Shown: positions 1 through 7,305 of the stretch, one piece after another
Layout: each line of letters starts with the position of its first letter
Position numbering within the stretch: position 1 is the stretch's first letter
Assembly (NCBI GenBank): GCA_030149995.1
Contig: JASLGV010000149.1
Coordinates: 1-10,286, forward strand
Direction: 5' to 3'
Length of the DNA stretch: 10,286 nucleotides
Origin: Pedobacter sp.
Lineage (GTDB): Bacteria > Bacteroidota > Bacteroidia > Sphingobacteriales > Sphingobacteriaceae
Translations under genes and position numbers: made by a program
The notes under the pieces: model-generated
What the model was told of the DNA's origin: nothing
The model's database searches: none
What the model saw: the letters and a program-made list of their open reading frames with translations, nothing else

Positions 1-2093
1 TTCAACTTTCTAACGATATCCAGCACATAAAAGGCATTAAACAGGTGCTTTCTACCGGACGTATTTTCCACCTTGAAAAAGACACCGTTAATCAAAAGTT
101 TGTTTTAAAACCACTGCCAAACGGTCTGGTTAAAACAGATACAAAAATGGACTCCATTAAAAACATCCTGTACAACACGCCTTTCTTTGAAGGTCTTGTA
201 TTCAACAAGGAAAATACCACTTTAATGGCCATTACATTCGATTCTAAAATCTTAAATACTGCGGCCAGAAATCCGGTGTTAAACGAAATAGAAAAAAAAG
301 CACTGGCTTTTGGAAAATCGGCGAATATAAAAGTGCATATATCAGGACTTCCGTACATACGAACAGCTGTTAGTAAACTGGTAAGCAGTGAGTTTGTCTT
401 ATTTTTAGGACTTTCAATCCTGGTATCGGCCATCATACTGCTTTTATTTTTCAAAAAATTCTATGCGGTTTTCTTTCCAATTTTAGTGGTAATACTGGGT
501 GTAATCTGGAGTATTGGTACAATTGTACTATTTGGTTTTGAGCTGACCATTTTAACCGGATTAATCCCTCCGCTTATTGTAATCATTGGTATTCCCAACA
601 GCATATTACTGCTCAATAAATACCAGAACGAACTTCGAAAACACGGTGATAAACAAAGGGCTTTAAGTTTAACCATTGAGCGCATCGCTGTAACCACGCT
701 GATAGCCAATATAACGGCTGCCATTGGTTTTGGTGTTTTATACTTTACAGGAAGCGAGTTGCTGATGCAATTTGGAAGTGTTGCCTCTATCAATGTAATG
801 GTAACCTGGTTCATGTGTCTTTGCCTTATACCCATTATCTTCAGCTACCTGCCAGCACCAAAACTTAAGGAACAACAAACCATCGAATCGGGCTTTCTCC
901 ATAAAGTACTTGTCAATACAGACAAACTGGTTCAACAAAAAAGTGTACTTATTTATGTGGGCACGCTCCTTATTTCAATCATTGCCTTTATCGGTGTTTT
1001 AAAGATCAACGTAAACGGCTATGTGGTAGACGATTTACCAAAGAGTTCAGAAATATTAACAGATCTAAAGTTCTTTGAAAAGAATTTTGAAGGTATTTTA
1101 CCACTGGAAGTTAGCATAGATACCCGTAAAAAGAATGGCATTTTAAATCTCACCAACCTGAAAAGGATTGAGAAAATGGAGAAAATGATTGCAGCATATC
1201 CGGAATTTTCGCGTTCCATTTCGCTCAACACCGGTTTAAAATATGCAACCCAGGCATTTTACAACAACGATACAAACTTTTACCGTTTACCCGATAACCT
1301 GGAAAAGAACTTTATTTTGGCTTATGTGGCAAACGGCGGTAAAGGCAATGCAAACCTGTTAAGCAGTTTTATCGATAAAAATTACCAGACAACCCGCATC
1401 AGCTTTCAGATGGCCGATGTAGGTTCTAAAAGACTGGATGCTGTAATGGCAGAACTAAAACCACGTATAGACAGCATATTACCACCTGATAAATTTGATG
1501 TTGAACTAACCGGCTCAAGTATTATCTTTTCAAAAGGAACAGATTACATGCTTAAACACCTGGTAGAAAGTATTGCGCTGGCCATTGTACTGATTTCGCT
1601 TTTACGACTGGCGCAATTCAAAAGCCTGGGGATTATGTTTATATCCCTGCTACCCAACATCGTTCCCTTAATTATAACGGCAGGTATTATGGGGTATTTC
1701 GGCATTTCACTCAAACCTTCTACCATTCTGATCTTTACCATTGCATTTGGACTTGCTTCCGATCAGACCATCTACTTCTTAACCCGTTATCAACAGGAAT
1801 TGACGCTTACCAATTTCAGTGTACCCAGAGTAATTACCGACACCATAACAGAAACTGGTGTAAGTATGACCCATATTGCCTTAATCCTGTTTTTTGGATT
1901 CGGCATTTTTACCGCTTCTACTTTTGGCGGAACCGTTGTTTTAGGTTTACTGTTATCCATTACACTTTTGGTAGCCCTGATTTTTAACCTTACCCTCTTG
2001 CCGGCACTGGTATTATGGCTCGATAAAAAGAAGGTTAGAAAGTTTATTTCGGATGAAGAATCGGCCAAAAACCTAACCGAATTTGACCATTAA
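1..2093 (+). CDS. RND/MMPL-family exporter, C-terminal part (5' end outside window)
   Basis: Inner-membrane transporter of the RND superfamily, MMPL/COG1033-like; the substrate cannot be told. The frame is open to the left edge (its first complete codon is at base 3), so the GTG at 45 is an internal valine and the true start lies upstream. The visible part has the end of the first periplasmic domain, a block of about five membrane helices (about 380-850) followed by a helix near 945-1000, a second periplasmic domain (about 1010-1540) with the family-like stretch VDDLPKSSEILTDLKFFEKN, and a second helix block (about 1555-2010), then a charged tail. The helix motif IYFLTRYQQE, preceded by GLASD, matches the MMPL motif around the proton-relay Asp (codon 1761). 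The equivalent first-half motif, GIPNSILLLNKY, has Pro (codon 594) at that place. It ends just before a strong terminator. The family call is firm; the cargo (lipid, hopanoid or other) is unknown. Confidence 0.88.
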   Translation, partial: QLSNDIQHIKGIKQVLSTGRIFHLEKDTVNQKFVLKPLPNGLVKTDTKMDSIKNILYNTPFFEGLVFNKENTTLMAITFDSKILNTAARNPVLNEIEKKALAFGKSANIKVHISGLPYIRTAVSKLVSSEFVLFLGLSILVSAIILLLFFKKFYAVFFPILVVILGVIWSIGTIVLFGFELTILTGLIPPLIVIIGIPNSILLLNKYQNELRKHGDKQRALSLTIERIAVTTLIANITAAIGFGVLYFTGSELLMQFGSVASINVMVTWFMCLCLIPIIFSYLPAPKLKEQQTIESGFLHKVLVNTDKLVQQKSVLIYVGTLLISIIAFIGVLKINVNGYVVDDLPKSSEILTDLKFFEKNFEGILPLEVSIDTRKKNGILNLTNLKRIEKMEKMIAAYPEFSRSISLNTGLKYATQAFYNNDTNFYRLPDNLEKNFILAYVANGGKGNANLLSSFIDKNYQTTRISFQMADVGSKRLDAVMAELKPRIDSILPPDKFDVELTGSSIIFSKGTDYMLKHLVESIALAIVLISLLRLAQFKSLGIMFISLLPNIVPLIITAGIMGYFGISLKPSTILIFTIAFGLASDQTIYFLTRYQQELTLTNFSVPRVITDTITETGVSMTHIALILFFGFGIFTASTFGGTVVLGLLLSITLLVALIFNLTLLPALVLWLDKKKVRKFISDEESAKNLTEFDH

Positions 2094-2115
2094 GTAAGCG
2101 ATTAAATAAACATAA

Positions 2116-2169
2116 AAAAGCCTGCTGTATCCCTGGTAAAATAATTATTTACCGATACAGCAGGCTTTT
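2116..2169. terminator. Bidirectional hairpin terminator between RND gene and minus-strand small genes
   Basis: A perfect 16-bp inverted repeat (2116-2131 with 2154-2169) begins AAAAGCCTGC and ends GCAGGCTTTT, so it gives a GC-rich stem with a U run in either direction. The 22-base interior is itself palindromic: GGTAAA at 2135-2140 pairs with TTTACC at 2148-2153, so the stem can continue past a three-base bulge. It lies 22 bases after the RND stop and 34 bases beyond the end of the convergent small gene, and so probably ends transcription from both sides. Confidence 0.88.
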
Positions 2170-2203
2170 CCTTTAGGCACACTTTTACAGCTGGCACCAA
2201 TAT

Positions 2204-2482
2204 TTATAAACCATCTCCTTTTACAGATACCTCATCCTCTTCTGCCGGTAGCTCAACCGTTGGATCTGTTAAGATTTCGGCATTGCCATCCTTATCTTTC
2301 TTAGCAAATAAAATGGGGTAAAGAAACCACAGGGCACCCACAATAAGCAATACGCCAGAAAGTTCTTTAAGGTAAATACTCGATTTAATGTTATTCGCAT
2401 CCATCACCTTGCTGATAATAAAGGAAAGAATGCCCGCGGCAATCAGAAATACAGCTTTTTGCAGTTTCAACAACTTAATCAT
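2204..2482 (-). CDS. Small two-helix membrane protein, 92 aa, unknown function
   Basis: I do not recognise a named family. The 92-residue product has a short basic N-terminus (MIKLLKLQK), a hydrophobic helix at about residues 10-27, a short polar loop, a second helix at about 41-60, then a positively charged stretch (KKDKDG) and an acidic, probably disordered tail (PAEEDEVSVKGDG). This suggests an integral inner-membrane protein with two spanning segments and a cytoplasmic C-terminus. The ATG start overlaps the end of the upstream small gene by eight bases (ATGATTAA), which supports both frames and suggests translational coupling. A strong terminator follows its stop. No enzymatic motif or cysteine is visible. 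It may be a small assembly or regulatory subunit, but nothing here shows of what. Confidence 0.72.
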   Translation of the reverse strand: MIKLLKLQKAVFLIAAGILSFIISKVMDANNIKSSIYLKELSGVLLIVGALWFLYPILFAKKDKDGNAEILTDPTVELPAEEDEVSVKGDGL

Positions 2483-2666
2483 GGGATTTTTTCTTTTGTT
2501 TCACAATATGGATAAGAACAAACGACAGACCAATAAGTTCTATCAAGGCACATAAATAAAAGCCATACACCACAAAATTTTTATCAGAACCGTTTAACAT
2601 AACCGATAAAGGCAGCAGCAACACGGCAAGCGCCATGAGTATAAGCCCGATATTAATTAATTTCAC
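2475..2666 (-). CDS. Small two-helix membrane protein, 63 aa, probable GTG start
   Basis: I do not recognise a named family. The 63-residue product is almost entirely two hydrophobic helices (about residues 3-24 and 32-54) joined by a short loop, NGSDKN, and ends in a basic tail (KQKKKSHD). A GTG at 2666 is the only usual start that keeps the first helix whole; no in-frame ATG exists upstream before the stop at 2702, and the next ATG (2636) would cut into helix 1. A TAGTTTTG box on the minus strand at 2691-2684 fits a Bacteroidota -7 element just upstream of this GTG. Its stop overlaps the start of the 92-residue membrane protein, so the two are probably one dicistronic unit whose products may act together. 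The function is unknown. Confidence 0.6.
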   Translation of the reverse strand: MKLINIGLILMALAVLLLPLSVMLNGSDKNFVVYGFYLCALIELIGLSFVLIHIVKQKKKSHD

Positions 2667-2683
2667 ATTAAAAGTATTTACAT

Positions 2684-2691
2684 CAAAACTA
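2684..2691 (-). promoter_or_regulatory. Putative Bacteroidota -7 box for the small-gene pair
   Basis: The minus strand reads TAGTTTTG, an exact match to the TAnnTTTG consensus of the Bacteroidota primary sigma factor. The first codon (GTG, 2666) lies about 18 bases downstream, so the leader would be very short. I see no well-spaced TTG -33 box, so the call rests on the -7 element and its position only. Confidence 0.42.
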
Positions 2692-2713
2692 CCAAAATTT
2701 CAACCAAAAACTT

Positions 2714-2721
2714 TAACTTTG
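2714..2721 (+). promoter_or_regulatory. Putative Bacteroidota -7 box for ileS
   Basis: TAACTTTG is an exact match to the TAnnTTTG -7 consensus and lies 29 bases before the ileS ATG, so the leader would be about 20-25 bases. No clear -33 TTG is seen at the usual spacing. Together with the minus-strand box at 2684-2691 it makes the gap between the two start codons a compact divergent promoter region. Confidence 0.5.
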
Positions 2722-2750
2722 CAACCTTATTTTTTGAAGGTACTTAATTG

Positions 2751-5700
2751 ATGTATAGGGAATTTAAACAACTTGAACTGGCAAAAATTGGCCAGGAAAT
2801 ACTGGAATTTTGGAAAGAAGAAAACATCTTCGAGAAGAGTATTTCTTCACGTCCAAAATCAAATCCGTTTACGTTTTACGAGGGGCCACCGTCTGCCAAT
2901 GGCATGCCAGGTATCCACCACGTAATGGCTCGTGCAATTAAGGATATTTTTTGCCGTTACAAAACCCTTAAAGGTTTTCGGGTTAAACGTAAAGGTGGCT
3001 GGGATACACACGGCCTGCCAATTGAACTTGCTGTAGAGAAAAAACTGGGCATTACCAAGGAAGATATTGGTAAAAAAATCAGTGTTGATGATTACAATGC
3101 AGCCTGCCGTACGGAGGTGATGAAATACACCGATGTATGGAACGATCTGACCGAAAAAATGGGTTATTGGGTTGACCTTGAAAATCCGTACATCACGTAT
3201 GAAAATGAATATATAGAAACACTTTGGTGGATCTTAAAACAATTATACAACAAAGGCTTTTTATATAAAGGTTATACGGTTCAGCCTTATTCGCCGGCAG
3301 CTGGTACTGGCTTAAGCTCGCACGAACTTAATCAGCCTGGCACCTACAAAGATGTAAGCGATACCACCATTGTGGCCCAGTTTAAGGCGATCAATGCAAC
3401 CTTACCTGCCTTTTTACAAGAATTCGGCGACATCCATTTCTTAGCCTGGACCACCACCCCATGGACCTTGCCAAGTAACACGGCTTTAACCGTTGGACCT
3501 AAAATTGATTATGTGCTGGTAAAAACCTTTAACCAGTATACTTTTGAACCAATACAGGTTGTATTGGCTAAAGCACTGGTGGGTAAACAGTTTTCGGGCA
3601 AATATTTTGTAGCCGAAAGTGAAGCAGACTTAAACAATTACAAAGCTGAAGATAAAAAGATACCATACCAGGTATTGGCCGAATTTGTTGGTCAGGATTT
3701 GGTTGATATAAAATACGAGCAGTTACTGCCTTTTGCGTTGCCTTATCAAAATGCCGAAAATGCCTTCCGGGTAATAGCGGGCGATTTTGTTACCACAGAA
3801 GATGGAACAGGGATTGTGCATACAGCACCTACTTTTGGTGCCGATGATGCACGCGTAGCAAAAATGGCTACACCGGAAGTTCCACCGATGCTGATTCTCG
3901 ACGACAAAGGAAACCCAGTACCATTGGTTGATTTGCAAGGTAAATTTGTTGCCGCTTTAGGCGATAACTACGGTGGTAAATACGTTAAAAACGAATACTA
4001 TGCCGAAGGTGAAGCACCAGAAAAATCAATCGATGTAGAAATTGCCATCCAGCTAAAAGAAGAAAACAAAGCCTTCAAGGTAGAGAAATATGTGCATACC
4101 TATCCGCACTGCTGGCGTACAGACAAGCCGGTTCTTTACTATCCTTTAGACAGCTGGTTTATCAAAACCACAGCCGTTAAAGATAAGATGGTCGAGTTAA
4201 ACAAAACCATCAACTGGAAACCAGAATCGACCGGAACCGGACGTTTCGGAAACTGGCTTGAAAACCTGGTAGACTGGAACTTATCACGCTCCCGTTACTG
4301 GGGCACACCGCTTCCAATCTGGCGCACTGCCGATGGAACAGAAGAAAAATGTATTGGTTCTATCGAAGAATTAAACCAGGAAATAGCCAAAGCAGCAGCG
4401 GCTGGTTTTATGCCTGCCAACTTTAAGTTGAAAGACATGCACCGTCCTTATGTAGACGATGTATTCCTGGTTTCATCAAAAGGCGAAAAAATGACCCGCG
4501 AAACCGACCTGATCGATGTTTGGTTCGATAGCGGTGCCATGCCTTACGCACAGTGGCATTTCCCGTTTGAAAATAAAGATTCTTTTGAAAATGCCTATCC
4601 GGCAGATTTTATTGCCGAAGGGGTAGATCAAACCCGTGGCTGGTTCTTTACCTTACACGCCATTGCGGTTATGTTAAGCGAAGCCAGCGACGAGATAAAA
4701 GCCGTTAACGAAAAAGTAGGCAATCCGGGAGTAGCCTTTAAAAACGTGGTATCTAACGGCCTGGTGCTTGACAAAAACGGCAATAAAATGTCTAAACGTT
4801 TAGGCAATGCCGTAGATCCGTTCAGCACACTCGAAACTTATAGTGCCGATGCAACCCGCTGGTATATGATCAGCAATGCTTCGCCATGGGACAACCTTAA
4901 ATTCAATCTGGAAGGTCTGGACGAGGTGCGCCGTAAATTCTTCGGAACGCTTTATAATACCTACGCCTTCTTTGCCTTATATGCAAACATCGATCAGTTT
5001 GAAATCGATAAAAACAATTTAAGTAAAGTTGAAGACCGCGCAGAATTAGACCGCTGGATTTTATCACTGCTGCAAACTTTAATCAGCGAGGTAGACGAAG
5101 CTTACAATACATACGAGCCCACCAAGGCAACCCGTGCCATTCAAAACTTTGTAGATGAGCACCTGAGTAACTGGTACATCCGCTTAAGCCGCCGCCGTTT
5201 CTGGAAAGGTGAAATGACAGATGATAAAAAATCTGCTTACGAAACCTTGTATACCTGTTTGGAAACCATTTCGCAGCTCATGAGCCCGGTAGCACCTTTC
5301 TTCTCAGACTGGTTATACAAAAACTTAACGGTTACAGATAAGCATGCCGAACAATCGGTACACTTAACCCTGTGGCAAGCCGCTCAGGAGAACCTGACCG
5401 ATACAGATTTAAATGAACGCATGCAACTGGCACAAGACATTTCATCGATGGTGCTGTCGCTGCGCAAAAAATCAGAAATCAACGTACGTCAGCCATTGGC
5501 AAAAATCCTGATCCCGGTATTGGATGCAGAGTTTAAGGAAAAAGTTGAACGTGTAAAAGACCTGATCTTATCAGAAACCAACATCAAAGACATTGAGTAT
5601 ATTGATGATACAGCTGGTTTAATTAAGAAAAAAGTAAAACCTAACTTCAAAGCCCTCGGCGCTAAAGTTGGTAAAGACATGAAGCTGGTTGCAGACGCCA

Positions 5701-6140
5701 TTACCAACATTTCGCAGGAAAATTTACTGGCTTTTGAAAAAACCGGCAGCATTGCTGTTTTGGATAATAAATACACCATTTCGCTGGCAGATGTTGAAAT
5801 TTTTGCAGAAGATATTCCGGGATGGCAGGTAACCAATCTGGGCAGCCTGACCGTGGCGCTGGATGTAACCATTACCGAAGTACTTAAACAGGAAGGCATT
5901 GCACGCGAATTGATTAACCGCATTCAAAACCTACGCAAGGAATTGAATTTTGAAGTAACAGACCGCATTTCTGTACGTGTGCAAAACCACGAACTAATTG
6001 CTGCTGCTACAGAAAAAAATAAAAATTACATTTGTACAGAGATTCTGGCAAACGAGCTGGAAATCAGCGACCAAATAAATGAGGGTAATACGATTGTGAT
6101 TGATGGAGTGGAATTAAATATTTTTATTGCTAAACTATAA
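2751..6140 (+). CDS. ileS: Isoleucyl-tRNA synthetase, type 2 (eukaryotic-like)
   Basis: Class I synthetase that charges tRNA-Ile with isoleucine and edits valine. I take the ATG at 2751 (1129 aa) rather than the TTG one codon earlier. Landmarks: PPSANGMPGIHHV near residue 47 with the HIGH-motif position reading GIHH (54-57); the CP1 editing domain with AWTTTPWTLPSNTAL (232-246) and GTGIVHTAPTFGADD (HTAP 357-360); YPHCWRTDKPV; WFDSG (591-595); EGVDQTRGWFF; and KMSKR (679-683), followed by the anticodon-binding domain and a long C-terminal region. Its length (usual type 1 about 930) and the absence of paired C-terminal CxxC zinc motifs mark it as type 2, the class generally resistant to mupirocin; GIHH is the altered GxHH signature reported in some of these. 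It heads a cluster with the DksA-like gene and lspA, with no terminator between. Confidence 0.98.
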   Translation: MYREFKQLELAKIGQEILEFWKEENIFEKSISSRPKSNPFTFYEGPPSANGMPGIHHVMARAIKDIFCRYKTLKGFRVKRKGGWDTHGLPIELAVEKKLGITKEDIGKKISVDDYNAACRTEVMKYTDVWNDLTEKMGYWVDLENPYITYENEYIETLWWILKQLYNKGFLYKGYTVQPYSPAAGTGLSSHELNQPGTYKDVSDTTIVAQFKAINATLPAFLQEFGDIHFLAWTTTPWTLPSNTALTVGPKIDYVLVKTFNQYTFEPIQVVLAKALVGKQFSGKYFVAESEADLNNYKAEDKKIPYQVLAEFVGQDLVDIKYEQLLPFALPYQNAENAFRVIAGDFVTTEDGTGIVHTAPTFGADDARVAKMATPEVPPMLILDDKGNPVPLVDLQGKFVAALGDNYGGKYVKNEYYAEGEAPEKSIDVEIAIQLKEENKAFKVEKYVHTYPHCWRTDKPVLYYPLDSWFIKTTAVKDKMVELNKTINWKPESTGTGRFGNWLENLVDWNLSRSRYWGTPLPIWRTADGTEEKCIGSIEELNQEIAKAAAAGFMPANFKLKDMHRPYVDDVFLVSSKGEKMTRETDLIDVWFDSGAMPYAQWHFPFENKDSFENAYPADFIAEGVDQTRGWFFTLHAIAVMLSEASDEIKAVNEKVGNPGVAFKNVVSNGLVLDKNGNKMSKRLGNAVDPFSTLETYSADATRWYMISNASPWDNLKFNLEGLDEVRRKFFGTLYNTYAFFALYANIDQFEIDKNNLSKVEDRAELDRWILSLLQTLISEVDEAYNTYEPTKATRAIQNFVDEHLSNWYIRLSRRRFWKGEMTDDKKSAYETLYTCLETISQLMSPVAPFFSDWLYKNLTVTDKHAEQSVHLTLWQAAQENLTDTDLNERMQLAQDISSMVLSLRKKSEINVRQPLAKILIPVLDAEFKEKVERVKDLILSETNIKDIEYIDDTAGLIKKKVKPNFKALGAKVGKDMKLVADAITNISQENLLAFEKTGSIAVLDNKYTISLADVEIFAEDIPGWQVTNLGSLTVALDVTITEVLKQEGIARELINRIQNLRKELNFEVTDRISVRVQNHELIAAATEKNKNYICTEILANELEISDQINEGNTIVIDGVELNIFIAKL

Positions 6141-6213
6141 TTGAAGATATCTGTTTATATTGCTTATTAATGCTGATATGAACAGAAGATGCACAACTAA
6201 ATTAATTCAAAGC

Positions 6214-6597
6214 ATGGAAAACACGAATAAAACACGCTATTCAGACAGTGAGCTGCAGGAGTTTAAAGAATTGATCCAAGATAAATTACGCATGGCCAAA
6301 GAAGAACTCAATGCTTTAACAAGTTCGTTGAGTAATCCGAATGCAAACGGTACTGAAGATACTTCTGGTGCTTACAAAACGCTGGAAGATGGTTCTGCCA
6401 CCATGGAAAAGGAACAAATTAACCAATTGGCTGCACGCCAGAAAAAGTTTATCGACAACCTTGAAAATGCGCTGGTACGTATCGAGAACAAAACCTATGG
6501 TATTTGCCGCGAAACAGGTAAACTGATTCAGAAGGAGCGTTTACGTGCAGTACCACATGCAACATTGAGTATGGAAGCTAAATTAAAGCAAAATTAA
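6214..6597 (+). CDS. DksA/TraR-family protein with degenerate zinc finger
   Basis: A 127-residue DksA/TraR-like protein, expected to bind the secondary channel of RNA polymerase and alter initiation, perhaps with ppGpp. I chose the ATG at 6214 because the protein from MENTNKTRYS onward looks like Bacteroidota relatives; an in-frame ATG at 6178 and a TTG further up would add unrelated residues. Two helices (about 11-38 and 62-91) form the coiled coil, with the tip around NANGTEDTSGAYKTLEDG; the DxxDxA tip motif of E. coli DksA is not clearly present. The C-terminal finger keeps the fold signature (KTYGIC, TGKLI, RLRAVPHA), but the four ligand positions read C98, T101, S119 and A122, so zinc cannot bind in the usual way. 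It sits 73 bases after ileS, and its TAA shares a base with the lspA ATG, so coupling is likely. The family is firm; its action on polymerase is inferred. Confidence 0.9.
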   Translation: MENTNKTRYSDSELQEFKELIQDKLRMAKEELNALTSSLSNPNANGTEDTSGAYKTLEDGSATMEKEQINQLAARQKKFIDNLENALVRIENKTYGICRETGKLIQKERLRAVPHATLSMEAKLKQN

Positions 6598-7199
6598 TGA
6601 AGGGCTATACAAAACCTTTAATTCTGATCTTTTTGGTCTTATTGGCAGACCAGGTACTTAAAACCTGGATCAAAACCCATATGTACCTGGGGCAGGAATT
6701 TAACATTATCGGTAAGTGGTTTATCATTCATTTTACCGAAAATAACGGCATGGCCTTTGGAATGGAGTTTGGTGGAGAATTTGGCAAACTTGCCCTTTCG
6801 CTTTTCCGCATTATTGCGGTTGGCGGTATTGGTTATGGCTTGCACTATTTAATTAAACATAAATACCACAGAGGATTAATTTTAAACGTTGCCCTTATTT
6901 TTTCAGGTGCACTGGGTAACATTATCGACTCGGTTTTTTATGGTAAAATATATGGTTATGAAAACTGGTTTCATGGTCGCGTGGTAGACATGCTCTACTT
7001 CCCGATTGCCGAAGGACATTTTCCAACCTGGCTCCCCATTTGGGGCGGAGAGGAATTTGTTTTCTTCAGACCTGTTTTTAACCTCGCTGATGCAGCCATA
7101 TCTGTTGGGGTTATATTGATCCTTATTTTTCAGAAAAACTACTTTAAAGAGGATATAAAGGACGAAATAAGCATCAACAGTGAAATTGTTGAAGATTAA
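6597..7199 (+). CDS. lspA: Lipoprotein signal peptidase (signal peptidase II)
   Basis: Inner-membrane aspartyl protease that removes the signal peptide from diacylglyceryl-modified prolipoproteins, following Lgt. The 200-residue sequence has four membrane helices and the family motifs in order: LADQVLKTW (Asp18), the TENNGMAFG block (49-55), SGALGNIID (103-111), GRVVDML with catalytic Asp131, and FNLADAAISVG with catalytic Asp165. It is somewhat longer than the E. coli enzyme (164 aa), mainly through the segment between the two catalytic aspartates (IAEGHFPTWLPIWGGEEFVF) and a charged C-terminal tail. The ATG overlaps the TAA of the DksA-like gene by one base (TAATG). A strong hairpin terminator follows 20 bases after the stop, closing the ileS cluster. 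ileS and lspA are also adjacent in E. coli and many other bacteria, which supports the call. Confidence 0.97.
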   Translation: MKGYTKPLILIFLVLLADQVLKTWIKTHMYLGQEFNIIGKWFIIHFTENNGMAFGMEFGGEFGKLALSLFRIIAVGGIGYGLHYLIKHKYHRGLILNVALIFSGALGNIIDSVFYGKIYGYENWFHGRVVDMLYFPIAEGHFPTWLPIWGGEEFVFFRPVFNLADAAISVGVILILIFQKNYFKEDIKDEISINSEIVED

Positions 7200-7218
7200 A
7201 GTAAACTTTAAAAGTTAT

Positions 7219-7249
7219 AAAAGCTCATCCCAAACCGGATGAGCTTTTT
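7219..7249 (+). terminator. Rho-independent terminator of the ileS-lspA cluster
   Basis: A perfect 12-bp stem, AAAAGCTCATCC (7219-7230) with GGATGAGCTTTT (7237-7248), closes a six-base loop and runs into TTTTT. It begins 20 bases after the lspA stop. It is the first good terminator downstream of ileS, so it supports one ileS, DksA-like, lspA transcript. Confidence 0.88.
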
Positions 7250-7251
7250 AC

Positions 7252-7280
7252 TTGACAGCCTTTTGGTAAATACTTATTAT
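7252..7280 (+). promoter_or_regulatory. Possible promoter for the DUF4269-like gene
   Basis: TTGACA (7252-7257) and TATTAT (7275-7280) are spaced by 17 bases, a textbook sigma70-type arrangement directly after the lspA terminator and about 26 bases before the TTG start. In Bacteroidota the -7 consensus is normally TAnnTTTG, which is absent here, so the match may be chance in AT-rich DNA. Some promoter is needed, since a terminator precedes this gene. Confidence 0.33.
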
Positions 7281-7305
7281 TAGCCACCATTTAAATATTT
7301 CTGTT

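Noticed and set aside
45..47. GTG as the start of the RND gene
   Set aside because: The frame continues to the window edge with family-like sequence (NDIQHIKGIKQ before it), so this is an internal valine codon of a truncated gene.
92..835. Two minus-strand open frames (92-454 and 461-835) inside the RND gene
   Set aside because: Antisense shadows of the transporter; no recognisable domain, and the + strand frame has clear MMPL motifs.
2748..2750. TTG as the ileS start
   Set aside because: An ATG follows immediately at 2751 and gives the N-terminus expected for the family.
5489..5923. 144-codon open frame on the minus strand inside ileS
   Set aside because: Serine- and leucine-rich low-information sequence antisense to a clear ileS coding region; no motif or own signals.
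6141..6162. Possible promoter for the DksA-like gene (TTG at 6141, TATATTG at 6156)
   Set aside because: The -7-like box lacks one T of TAnnTTTG and the 12-base spacing is too short; cotranscription with ileS is simpler.
6160..6213. N-terminal extension of the DksA-like protein to TTG 6160 or ATG 6178
   Set aside because: The added residues (INADMNRRCTTKLIQS) do not look like the family, while the ATG at 6214 starts the conserved part.
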